Translations under genes and position numbers: made by a program
Source of the DNA: Chimonanthus salicifolius
Taxonomy: Eukaryota; Streptophyta; Magnoliopsida; Laurales; Calycanthaceae
DNA length: 64,000 nt
NCBI GenBank assembly: GCA_013350335.1
Contig: CM023539.1
Coordinates: 11,842,302-11,906,301 of the forward strand
Reading direction: 5' to 3'
The notes under the pieces: generated by a model
The model's database searches: none
Seen by the model: the letters and a program-made list of their open reading frames with translations, nothing else
What the model was told of the DNA's origin: nothing
Part shown: one piece after another, positions 54,470 to 64,000 of the stretch
Layout: each line of letters starts with the position of its first letter
Position numbering within the stretch: the stretch's first letter is position 1

Positions 54470-55125
54470 GCAATTTCTGATCTAACCTGTGAACCTGCCC
54501 AACCCAACCCAAACCGAAATAAATCTGAATCGGGTTGGGCAGAGGGGTCCCAAACCCGGCATGAATTGAGTTAAAATTAATACCTAAATAATTTTTTTTT
54601 TTACCTATGAATTTTAGCCCATGCACCTAATCAAGTTAAAAAATGTTATCCCATTTCAAACCCATTGGGGTTGGAGTAATGTCCAAGAACCCACCTCTGA
54701 AAGTGAGAGGTCTTGAGTTTAATTCCCAATCCCCAAAAAGGCCACTCCCCATAGTTTTACCCTGTATATGTGGATAGGGAGGTTTGCACAAGCCCCACGG
54801 ATTAGTCAGGTTCTCTATGAGGCCTGGACACCTTGATCTTAAAAAACAAAGTTTATCCCATTGGATTAATTTTCCATATCCCAATGTGCTTACATGAAAG
54901 GGAAACCATTTTCTTTCATTTTCTATGAAAATCGACTTTTCTCTATTTTTAGATATTTTATATAAATTCAGGTCAGGTAGGGTTGGGCTGAATAAATAAA
55001 ATCCGGGTCAAGTCGGGTTGTGTCAATAGTTAAAAAATCCGGATAGGGTCAAGTCAAGTCAATCAAAAATCTGTTATTACCTATAGCCAACCTGACTTGA
55101 TCCTACCCATTGCCACCCATTCCCA
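54470..55125. repeat. 'CAACCCGAC/GGGTTGGG' dispersed repeat split by a SINE
   Basis: 54474-54560 ('cccaacccaacccaaaccg', 'atcgggttgggcaga') and 54965-55115 ('ggtcaggtagggttgggctg', 'cgggtcaagtcgggttg', 'ccaacctgacttgatcc') are the same type of repeat. The SINE at 54656-54850 lies between, consistent with insertion into it. Confidence 0.5.
54656..54850 (+). mobile_element. tRNA-derived SINE with target duplication
   Basis: Flanked by TTATCCCATT at 54646-54655 and 54853-54862. It has an A-box-like 'ttggagtaatgtcc', a B-box-like 'cttgagtttaattcc' (54712-54726), a tail block 'ggattagtcaggtt...cctggacaccttgatc' and an A-rich end. It shares its tail with 40607-40828. Length about 195 bp is normal for plant SINEs. 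Confidence 0.8.
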
Positions 55126-55226
55126 ATAACTAAGAGTGGAGTACGCAACTAAACTCGAGTGAGTTTTTATACCATAAGTATAAATGCTATAATTCAAACA
55201 CAAATCCAATGTGTTCCCAAGCATTG

Positions 55227-57029
55227 TGTTTGTTTGAGGGGTAGAGGGGGGAGAACGATGGTAACCCTCGTTTTCCCCTGTTTCGTAACGAAAGGGTAGG
55301 GGCAAGAAATCCCCATTTTCCCTCTCCCTTTGCAGATCCAGAAACCCCATGTGGCAAGAGGTATCGGTAAAACCTCTCCCTCTCGTATTCCTCTCTTCCC
55401 CTTCCTCAACCGAAACCTCTCCTTCCTCCTCTACCCAGAATCGGCAGCATCCACTCCTCTCCTCTGTTGAAAAGAAGAATTGCAGAGAAATGGCAGAGGT
55501 GACGGAGCCTATCTGTTTTTGGGTTTCAAATGCCATCTCCATCTTTTTTTTCTCTTTTTTCTTTAGATTTTCTTCCTATTTTTGGATGGATGGATCGATG
55601 GATAGGTAGATAGATTGGCTTTTTTGGACAACTGTGATGATCGAATCTACCTACTTTATGAGGGAACAATCAGTTCCCTTGTGATTATACAAACCAATAG
55701 ATCCTTCTGAGCCTACACTATTCATCTTTTTCTCTTTTTTTTCTTTTTTTTCCATTTTAACCCTTTTTCTTTTTTCTTCTCTTTTCAGGCTATTTTTTCG
55801 ATTGTTAATGGGTCTCTATGCCATTGGTGTGATGAATTTTGTTCTCGGAATATATATATATATATATATATCTGATCAACAACAGTTTTGCTTTTTATAT
55901 TAATTATGTCTTATTTCACTTTGTCTTTTAGTTTTAGAACTATACTTGGATTTTGTTTTCTTTTGCTTTCTTGGAAATTTGTGATCCTGGAGAATACTTT
56001 TTTTTTTTTCTAATTTTTAAGTTATTTCTCATTTTTTCACTTTTTAAAAATGAGTTTTAAGTTATGTCTTTTGCTTTCTTGGCTTTGTAATTCTTGAAAA
56101 TGTTATCTCATTGTTTTTCTATTTTTTGAGTTTTTGGCATGTGTTAATGAGAGATTAATGGCCTATGTGATAAAAATCAGACAATTCTGGCCGTTAGATT
56201 GATGAACATTTGGTCACCCAACTGCTTAAAATAATGTAGGATTGTCGAAGAACTATAATAATTTTTATTCATTTCATTTTTTATTTTCTCTGAAAATATA
56301 ATTTTCATCATCATCATTGTACGATTTTCTTTTAATAACTTTAACTCTACTAATTTATTACATATCTATCATATTATGTTAACATCTCAATTTAGTTAAT
56401 CAGTATGATCTGATTGATGAATTCAGTTGAATTAAACCATGATTACATTCTTGATGACTTGATGGCTCACTCATGCCCAAAAGGGTAGGCTGGAATGCAT
56501 GAAAATGAGTACCATTTAAAAAATGTCTTTAAATTGAAGCTTTTTTTCAAATTTTTTTAGAAAAAAGTATGATTCTTGAAGATCTAAAAGTCAATAATTA
56601 AAACATTGTTATTTTTAATAGATTTTAATAGGATGGAGAGATTAATATATTTTAAAATTGAATAATTAATTAAATCATTTCACAGAATAGTTTGGTCTAG
56701 TAAGATTGAATCACTAGATTAAATTTTACATAGCATTATAAAGATATGATAAATTGTTAAAATTAAAAATAAACGTGAAAATTTATGAAGGAAAAATAAA
56801 ATTTTATTTTATTTTTTATATTTTATGGATTTACAAAAAAAACATTGATTATGATAAATTGATAATATATCAAATTTCTATTACTTACAGTTATCAAACA
56901 AGATTTTTTACCCTTAGGGTAAGTTCTTTTCCACTGTAATTACCAAATAAGACAAGGGAAACCCTTGCATAAGTGAAACTCCTGTTCCAGAGAAACCCCT
57001 GCATAAAGGACCCCTCATCCAAACACAGG
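55227..57029. mobile_element. Terminal-inverted-repeat DNA element, about 1.8 kb
   Basis: The left end TGTGTTTGTTTGAGGGG (55227-55243) and right end CCCCTCATCCAAACACA (57013-57029) are inverted complements at 15 of 17 positions. Subterminal blocks ('ggtaaccctcgttttcccc' on the left, 'ctgtaattaccaaataagac' and 'gaaaccctt.cataag' on the right) recur in a shorter copy at 13370-13640. No transposase was found. A GC-richer, exon-like stretch at 55349-55545 could be captured host sequence. Superfamily is not assigned because no clear target duplication was seen. Confidence 0.6.
55849..55871. repeat. (AT)n microsatellite
   Basis: Uninterrupted TA dinucleotides inside the inverted-repeat element. 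Confidence 0.9.
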
Positions 57030-58652
57030 TGGAGTATGTAACCACACTAGATTTTTTCCCCGTCCCTTTATTGTCTCCCTTGGATGATCATTTTCAAATA
57101 TGTGCTCGCCATTGCAAGATTGAGCCACTTCAAAATAAAAACTATGTTCATCTATCTAATATTTTCATTCACCCAAAAGTATCTGCTCCATATATCCTCC
57201 TTTTTATCATTATTATTATTATTTTGGAATCTAGGCAATCTCCATATATATCCTTTTTTACCCCATTTCCCAGTCTTCCCATGTGTGTCCATGAGTCTCC
57301 AGCTAACATGCTTTCTCTAATATGTATATCTTGTACAAACTTACTATGAACCAAAACTCCTAAAAAGTTGTGTTTATCCATGTTTTATGCAGGACACATT
57401 TAATAGTAATTTAGCTATTCCAATCATAAAAATTATGGCCTTATCATTACTCAACCTATAAAGTCTAATCAATTAATATCCCTATCAAGAATGTGTACCA
57501 AACATCCTGAATTTTGCTCATGTAGGGTTCGGTACTTTTTTAACCTCATCGGAGATAGCTTGGTCAAGTCAAATGCCATTGAATGGATTTTCCATAATGT
57601 TAAACGATCCCAAAGAATGATTGTTGATGAAGTCTCAAGCCTTTCCCACATCTTAAGGTCATTCTTGATCAAAACTTTGGCTCTTTTACCAATTTATCTA
57701 GTCTAGAGTCATTTGCAAGACTACAACCCAATATATAGGTTTCATGCCAAAACTCTTCTCCAAAAACATCCCAAGCAACCACAAAAAGTGGAAGCAATAA
57801 GAGAACCCCAAGAGGTAATATGTAGGAAATCTACCTTAGAGTAGCTCTCACATTGAATGAGAGAAAGGTGTCAAGACAACTATATAATCTCTAAACAAAA
57901 TTCACCAAAACCAAAACATTTGCCACGTGATGAGGACATACATGATGGCTACTAGGTTTATTAGAGAACTCAAAAACAACATCACACAGCTGTCGGACAG
58001 TATGGTTGGGAGATGACCAACAAATCAAACGTATGTACATGGATATGTGACTAGAGTACTTGGAAAGCCTGATCTGACCTTTCATTTCATCAGATCGGGT
58101 TTTGGAGGTTGTTTTGTCCGTCGGATCGTGGTTGGCTTGATCTGAACCATTTAGATGAATCCAACCAATTGGAGTTGTTATACTAATTGGTTTAGAAAGT
58201 TTTTTATTTTTTATTTCAATTTAATTGAGTATCAAGCTTTATGGAATATAATGTTAAACAGCTTGTGGTGTTCGAAAATGTGGCACACATGTTGTCTCTA
58301 GGGTTTCTTAAGTTCTCTTGTAAATACTTGTAAACACCCATTGTTTGAGAGCCAGAATACAATTCAAGAAATTTTGTGCATACTCTCTTGAAGAAACAAG
58401 TGGTGTGACTCTCTCCTTTGGTGTGACTCAAAGGAAACTAGTTGTCTTCTATCCTTTCTCCTCCTAATCTCTTCTTCTTCTTCTCTTTTCTTTTTCTTAT
58501 CATTTTCTTTCTTCTCCAACTTTTTCCCAATTTCTCCCACATTTTTGAAACCCTGAACGACCCAAAATCCCAAACAAAACCAAATATAACCAAAACAAGG
58601 TCAAATCTGGGTTCTACTGACCACCACAACCCAAAGCCACCCAAGCCGTCTG
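57030..58652. other. Intron DNA, unassigned
   Basis: 57070-58090 has higher complexity than surrounding DNA and resembles a decayed element, but I recognise no domain on either strand. 58440-58520 is a CT/GA-rich low-complexity stretch that gives spurious Lys/Arg/Glu frames. Confidence 0.4.
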
Positions 58653-59339
58653 TGTAATGGCCCAGGTCAATAAAATGATTGTAGGAATGAGAGGATAAAA
58701 ATAAATGAATCGTACAATTCTACGATTTTCAATTCACGATCCACACCCCTAAACCAATTTTCGATACGATTCGAGTTTGACAACATTGGGTAAAATTGGA
58801 GAATACCTTACACTTGGAACATTGAGATATTTGTAAAATTCCATGCTCACAAGGTGTTTGACAATAAGTTTGAGTGAATGTTGCTTTGTGCACATTCAAA
58901 TGCATAGTTGGGTAAGGTTATGGCTTGACCTCCTTATGTCATGCTTGGATTTTGTGATGGTCTGTACATCACTAGCGAGTACCTATATTGATAATGGTTG
59001 TGGTGGATCAACCTAACCATGTGTAGAATGAATTTCCATGATTTGAAGAGGAACTTGATTAAGGGTTAGACTAAGTGATGTGAGTGAGTTAAGGTCAAGT
59101 ATCTTATAACCCAAGGGGGTTAACTTGTGCTACAATGGAGATGTGCTAGCATGATCGAGAATGCATGGAATGCAATGTAAATGCTAAGAAAGCCTTGTTT
59201 GATTTCCTCAAAGTAAAAGTATGACCACTCCCCAATGTCAACCCAAATGTGAAAATAATGAACTACTGCTGATTTGATCCACTATGTGGTACTCCCTAGA
59301 AGAGGTTGGTGTGACAGGAGGATGATTTGTTTAAGGAAC

Positions 59340-60000
59340 CCTATTGGAAAGGTGGCGTCGGCTATGGGACTTGGTCCTATAGGGTTGTCGTCGAGGAGTA
59401 TAGCCCCTCACATGCTTCGCGTTATAAGTCGCTCTCATGGCTGTTTGTGGTTGTCGTTAAGGAAAATAGTCCCTTACATGCTTCGTGTTGTAGGCCGCTC
59501 TCACGACTATTAGTAAGGCAATACTAACTTGTTAAGTCGTACTGATCACCTGAGAGCTGACTTAATCACCAGAGTGGTGAAGGGACGCGGGGTGAGGTAG
59601 ATTATCTATATTGTATGGAGATCTCCCACTTATAAGTCGTGGCTTATGTCTCTCAAGGGATCATGATGTTTTGACAGCCCATTCCATAGATGTGTCCTTG
59701 AGTGGACATTGTGTTCACATTGATAAGGTTGATAGCATGAAAGTCTTGCATAGCCTGATTTATATTCCAATTCATACATTATTATTATGTGGGTGCGTCA
59801 CTCACGTGATATTGATATTGAGATGTGGTATGGGTACGTACCTCATGTGATTATGTTGTTTGACTGCCCGTTCCAGAGAGGTATTATGAACGGTGGGGTC
59901 GGCTACGGAGACTTGCTCCCATATGTTTGCCGTCGAGGAGTGAGTCCCTCACATGCTATGCATTGTAGGGTGCTCTCACAGCTATATAACACATTTAATG
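59340..60000 (+). repeat. Imperfect long tandem repeats inside the LTR
   Basis: The block 'ggtggcgtcggctatgggac...cgtcgaggagt...ccctcacatgcttcgcgtt...gctctcatggct' (from 59351) partly recurs at 59452-59512 and again at 59892-59990. A second block 'ctgacttaatcaccagagtggtgaagggacgcggggtgaggtaga' (59557) recurs at 60087-60130. Confidence 0.7.
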
Positions 60001-60254
60001 TGCGTTGATGCGCATGGATAGATACTCGTTTATCCCATGGGGATGGTCCTAGCTTTGTAAGATGTGGTCCGACCGCCTTAAAGCTTAACTGAATCACTCA
60101 TGAGGTGAAGGGATGCAGGGCGAGGTAGACTTGATCACGCCAGTCGTGAGTCTCCCGCTTAGTAAGTCATGGGCCTTAAGTCTTGCTAGGGGTAATGGTA
60201 TGTTTATGATTTGATATTGTTGCCACAGTCACAGTGATTCATGCAAGTGTTGTT

Positions 60255-60860
60255 CCTACGGATAGAAGATCTCATGGTAGATGATGTGTTCCCTGAATGA
60301 GTTATGCCCATGAATGGATTATACCCATGGAGGGATTATCTTCATGGATGATTTATACCCATGGATAGATGATACTCACTGAGTGTTATCAGGGATGGAT
60401 GATTAGTCACATGGATGTTGTTCAGATGGTAGACATATTTGATTCATGCCTAGATATTGATTATATGGTAGGCATATTAACCCCATGATAGACATGTTGG
60501 TCCCATGGTAGACATATTGGTGGACTTAATGGTTCCATGGATAGATATTATTCCCATAGAGGGTTATTCCCATGGATGGTTATCCTCATAAAGGGCATTG
60601 TGACCATGGATGAATATTATTACCGTGGATGGATATTCTCACGGAGGGCATCGATTCCACAGGTGATTGGCCCCATATTTAGAGTATTGTCCCCGATGAG
60701 GGATGTAGTACTTATGTTCATGTATAGGTCCCATGGTTGATGTTTATCCCATGAGGGACATAGACTCCATGGTTGACGGTGTTTCCATGGTTGGTATAGG
60801 CCTATGATTGGCTAGACCCATGATGGGTGAGACCTATTTTATTAATGAGGCCCACATATG
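60255..60860 (+). repeat. Degenerate 'CCCATGGATGGAT' minisatellite
   Basis: More than 20 variants of 'cccatggatggat/ttcccatggtagac/gattatacccatgg' in about 600 bases, with a period of roughly 18-24. Low-order, diverged array within the LTR. Confidence 0.7.
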
Positions 60861-61127
60861 GGCACTGGAATGTCCTGGTGTGACATCATGAATAACACTA
60901 TGTTAGTGCTATGAAATAAGTGAAATTAGAACAACGCAAGATCTGATCTCCAATAGAGTACGTAGGTAGCTGATAATTCAGTTCGATCAACCCAAGGGTC
61001 CAATAAGTCCTAGGATCTGCAGGGATTTTGTTACACGTGCTTGGACTATGAGTTATGCATGCTTCAAAGTTAAAAAAAAAATTAATAATTCTTGTTTCTC
61101 ACGTGTCCGTTGGGTCGGGGCGTGACA

Positions 61128-61492
61128 GTACGAACGTATGGACAACATCATTTTTGTCCCTTTTTTTTTTTTAACTTTTGTTGCATTCTGAATTGGTTTC
61201 ATACCTTGCAATGAAGTATTTTTGTAAAGAAACCCCCTAAAGAACCTTTTTCTTAGACCTATTTCAAGTATTTTTTGAGTTTGGATTCAAGTAGGACATG
61301 ATTTTTCATTAAGTTGTACTATTTCACTTGTGGGGGGAATTTTAGACGCCTTGAATATGATCTTAGGATATTTGGAAGCCCTAATCTCAATTTGTGATTA
61401 CTTCGAGGATTCAATATGCTTGCATGCTATAGATCACTTTAGTGCTTTTGATTTTGTGATGTAATTTGTTTAGGATCTTGTTTTAACCATTC
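61128..61492. other. Intron DNA, nothing recognised
   Basis: AT-rich segment between the LTR and the LINE tail. Confidence 0.4.
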
Positions 61493-62990
61493 TTCATCAT
61501 CATCATCAGCCAGTAATCCCCATCTATTTGGGGTCGGCTCATGAGTTTTTCCTATCCAATTAACCCTATCACAAACCATATCATCAGTCACTCAACAGTT
61601 TAACATGTCCTTTTTTAATCCCTTCCCTCCATGTTTTCGACGATCGCCCTCTGCTTCTAGTGCCTTCGATCTATAGCCTATCCACTCCACACACTGGGGT
61701 TATGCTTGGTCTTCTACTAATAAGACCAAACCATCTCAAACGAGTTTCTCTCGGTTTGTCATCTATCAAAGCTATTTTTAAACTATCCCTAATACATTCA
61801 TTTTCAACTCTATCTTTTAGGGTTAAATCACTCATCTAATGTAGCACATGCATATCTGTTGTCCTTCGTAAAGCATCGCAAATCTAATACATCTTTTATA
61901 AGATCGTCCTTTTAGAGGAAGTGGGACTCTTTCCGCACAAGGCCCAGCTAATTTGTCTACATTTTCCCACCCCACTCCTATCATATTTGTTATATCTAAG
62001 TCGAAACATCTTATAAGATTCTACCAAAAGAGCTCGAGTATCTAAACTTATCACAATGTACGACTATATTGTTTCCTATTTTTACCAAGTTACCCTCATT
62101 ATCGTCTAGCGTTGAGATGTTGTTTTGTTTCACTAATTAATATTATATCATTCTCAAAAAACATACACCATGACACTTCATCTTGGATTCTTAATGTTAA
62201 GTCATTCATGATTAGCATAATGAGTATAGGCTTAAAGCAGATCCTAGATGGAATCCTACTCCAACAAGAACTCCACTGTCTCACCACAAATGGTTCTAAA
62301 ATTAGTGGTTGCTTCCTCGTACATATCTTGAATAATCTCAACATAGTCGTTGGAAATGTATTTACTTCTTAAGTTTCTCCAAATTACTTTCCTAGGTACT
62401 CTATCATAAGTTTTTTCTAGGTCAATAAAAGTCACATAGGGTTTTCTTTCTCTTCTCCCTAAATTTATCGATCAGTTGTTCTTAGAATAAAAATCGCTTA
62501 TGTTGCTGACCTACATGACATAAACCCAAATCGGTTTTCAGATATATTTGATTCTTGTCTTAGAGGACTTCTATTACCCTTTTCCAAAGTTTCATTGTGT
62601 GAATCGTGAGTTTTATCGCTCAGTAATTGGCACAACTTTGAATATCTCATTTATTTTTATAAAAAGGGACTACTACACTTTTTCTCCACTCAACATGCAT
62701 CTTTTTTAGACTAAAAATAGTTAAATAATCGTGTCAACCAACACACTCCACTTTCGCCTAAAATAAAGCCAACTTTGATTGGGATGCCATCTAGTCCTAG
62801 CGCTCTATTCTTTTTCAAGGCTTGATTCGCTTCTGTTTTTGTTATTTTGTTCACCATCCCCTCATTTGCCTCTGATTCTATATTACCTCCATCTTCAAAT
62901 TGTGTTCAACAAGTCTTTGAAATAGGTTTCCCACATTTCCCTAATTTCTTTGTCCTTCACTAATGCCCATTAGTTATCAGTTTAATCACT
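61493..62990 (-). mobile_element. RTE-clade LINE fragment, reverse transcriptase
   Basis: Minus strand. The 3' end is a TGATGATGATGA tail (61495-61508) preceded by sequence containing 'ccatctatttggggtcgg' on the plus strand, the hallmark end of plant RTE LINEs. Upstream the frames read 'TFIDLEKTYDRVPR' (motif A, about 62395-62440), 'LTLRIQDEVSWCMFFENDII' (62120-62200, where the catalytic A/F-x-DD is decayed to FEND) and 'ERVPLPLKGR' style thumb wording (61890-61940). 5' truncated and dead, in the same orientation as the host gene. Confidence 0.82.
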
Positions 62991-63290
62991 GATTATAGAA
63001 TATTAACTTCTTAAATCAGTGTTTTCATTGCATATTGTGAGCACATAGCAGCAGTTATTATTTAAGTTTCCTATTTTCCTTTATTACATTCTTAGATCTA
63101 GGGTTTTGAATGTTATAACCTCACTTTAGGGCACAATTCACTTCTGTCCTGCGTCAATATGGCTTTTCATTAATTATATTCTTCCAATAGAAAAGAGACC
63201 CTCTAGGATAACCTCAAGCATCACACCAACATAACAGTAAATAACCTTTCAAATGTAACAAAATAGAAGTCAATCAAAATCCTATGACAA
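62991..63290. other. Intron DNA, nothing recognised
   Basis: No features. Confidence 0.4.
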
Positions 63291-63480
63291 GAACATGTAG
63301 CACAACTGGTGAAGGCTCACTGCTACATACTAGAAGTTATGGGTTCAAGTCTAATGGGCATTAGATACGCAGTTGAACCAAACAAAAAATTAGCCAAATC
63401 CAATTTAAAGACCAACTGCAGATTGATAGGATAAATAACTTAGAAGATGAGGATGATGATGATTTAAAAACCCTATGTTC
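63291..63480 (+). mobile_element. SINE-like unit with tRNA-type A and B boxes
   Basis: A-box-like 'tagcacaactgg' (63298-63309) and B-box-like 'gggttcaagtc' (63341-63351) are 31 bases apart, the spacing of a tRNA-derived RNA polymerase III promoter. A candidate tail is 'gatgatgatgattt' (about 63452-63465). There is no cloverleaf-closing 3' half, so it is not a tRNA gene. A target duplication was not found. Confidence 0.45.
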
Positions 63481-63811
63481 CCTTAAAAAATTAATAATAA
63501 ACACTTCATTTGACATCAAATTTTACAAAGTTGGGCTCGTCGGATAAATAAACAAACAAAATTAGAATGGACATAGACAAGAACACATTGAACAACCTTT
63601 CCAACATTGATGATAATGACAAAAAAGATCCACCCATTTCACAAATGCAAGCAGACTACTGCACACAAAAACTCATGATATGCCTAATGGAAAATCATGT
63701 GAATTGCAAATGTGTAACCAGACAATATTAGACTGATCATAATTAGGATAATGAACTAATAGAACCAAAACCAAATCAGCAAATACACTTTGATTTTGTA
63801 GGAAATCTCAC

Positions 63812-64000
63812 CATAAGCATTCCCAATCTGACTTGTATTTCCAAATCCAGCAGTCACAATAATGCAAAGAATCATAAGTACCCAATTGATATCTGGTATG
63901 TATATCTGACCAAGGAACTTCTTTGATGTATGAACAACCTTGACCCGTGGAAAACAGCCAAGTGCAAGTGCCTGCTTGATAATTGAGAAAGTTGCAGATA
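63812..64000 (-). CDS. HAK/KUP/KT potassium transporter, penultimate coding exon (partial)
   Basis: 63 codons plus one base, open to the window edge. The minus strand reads '[20 protein letters not shown]', '[19 protein letters not shown]' and '[20 protein letters not shown]', highly conserved membrane-core sequence of the HAK/KUP/KT family, ending in 'NAYG' whose last codon is split by the intron (donor GTGAG at 63811). It is continuous in frame with 52825-51789. The segment includes a hydrophobic helix '[15 protein letters not shown]'. No defect seen. Confidence 0.94.

Larger units (their letters stand above)
58653..61127 (+). mobile_element. Chromovirus-type LTR, probably solo (2.48 kb)
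   Basis: Begins TGTAATGGCCCAGGTC and ends GTTGGGTCGGGGCGTGACA, the same terminal design as 5419-8578 and 32807-35551 and matching the end at 1-119. Flanking pentamers GTCTG and GTACG agree at only 3 of 5 positions. The interior has no genes and is filled with imperfect repeats. Confidence 0.6.
52826..63811 (-). other. 10.99-kb intron of the potassium transporter
   Basis: Donor GTGAG at 63811-63807 and acceptor CAG ending at 52826 (minus strand). The flanking exons join to the family sequence '[14 protein letters not shown]' without loss. The intron contains a SINE, an inverted-repeat element, a chromovirus-type LTR, an RTE LINE and a SINE-like unit, which together account for more than half of its length. 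Confidence 0.92.

Noticed and set aside
55081..55609. Frames of 71-153 codons on both strands
   Set aside because: Opposite-strand frames overlap almost completely in a GC-richer part of an inverted-repeat element. There is no recognisable protein. Noted instead as possible captured sequence.
57469..58085. Minus-strand frames of 64-70 codons
   Set aside because: Read as possible decayed LINE coding, but no motif could be defended.
60537..60740. 67-codon frame in the minisatellite
   Set aside because: Product of the repeated CCCATGGATGGAT-type units, not a gene.

Overview
This is nuclear DNA of a flowering plant. The evidence is two recognisable plant genes with spliceosomal introns, AT-rich intergenic DNA, and dense nested Athila, Copia, chromovirus-like, LARD, TRIM, L1, RTE, SINE and hAT-type elements. 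The species cannot be fixed from sequence alone. Long TE-filled introns suggest a medium to large genome, and base composition does not look grass-like. Two host genes are supported. NF-YC (plus strand, coding exon 43836-44603) encodes a histone-fold subunit of the CCAAT-binding NF-Y trimer. A HAK/KUP/KT potassium transporter (minus strand) is present as its last two coding exons (63812-64000, running off the window, and 51789-52825), separated by an intron of about 11 kb. The two genes converge, with about 7.2 kb between their stop codons. LAYOUT: 1-119 is the end of a chromovirus-type LTR. 2327-13306 is an Athila-type Ty3 element on the minus strand that keeps gag and protease but has lost most of pol, and a 3.16-kb solo LTR (5419-8578) has inserted into it. 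14790-15123 looks like a promoter plus a non-coding first exon ending in CAG|GTAACT. I propose, without proof, that it is the 5' UTR exon of the NF-YC gene, which implies a 28.6-kb 5' UTR intron (15124-43769). That interval holds two related non-autonomous LTR elements (17678-20268, 26287-28824), a TRIM-like element, a decayed intron-containing hAT transposase gene (interrupted by the second non-autonomous element), L1 fragments, an LTR with primer site and gag zinc knuckles (29707-30842), a full-length but broken Copia element (30843-40024) that itself carries two solo LTRs, and further Copia, SINE and L1 debris (40025-43250). 44604-51788 is intergenic with L1, a repeat fragment and a possible solo LTR. 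An L1 3' end lies immediately beyond the transporter stop codon. The transporter intron (52826-63811) holds a SINE with target duplication, a terminal-inverted-repeat element, another chromovirus-type LTR, an RTE-clade LINE and a second SINE-like unit. HOW IT FITS TOGETHER: the order of insertion can be read from target-site duplications (ACAAC, AAATT, AGTRG, CAGAC, GCCCT, TTATC and longer LINE duplications). The non-autonomous LTR elements share leader sequence with the nearby Copia element, so they are probably deletion derivatives mobilised by that kind of Copia. No prokaryotic, CRISPR or viral gene system was seen.
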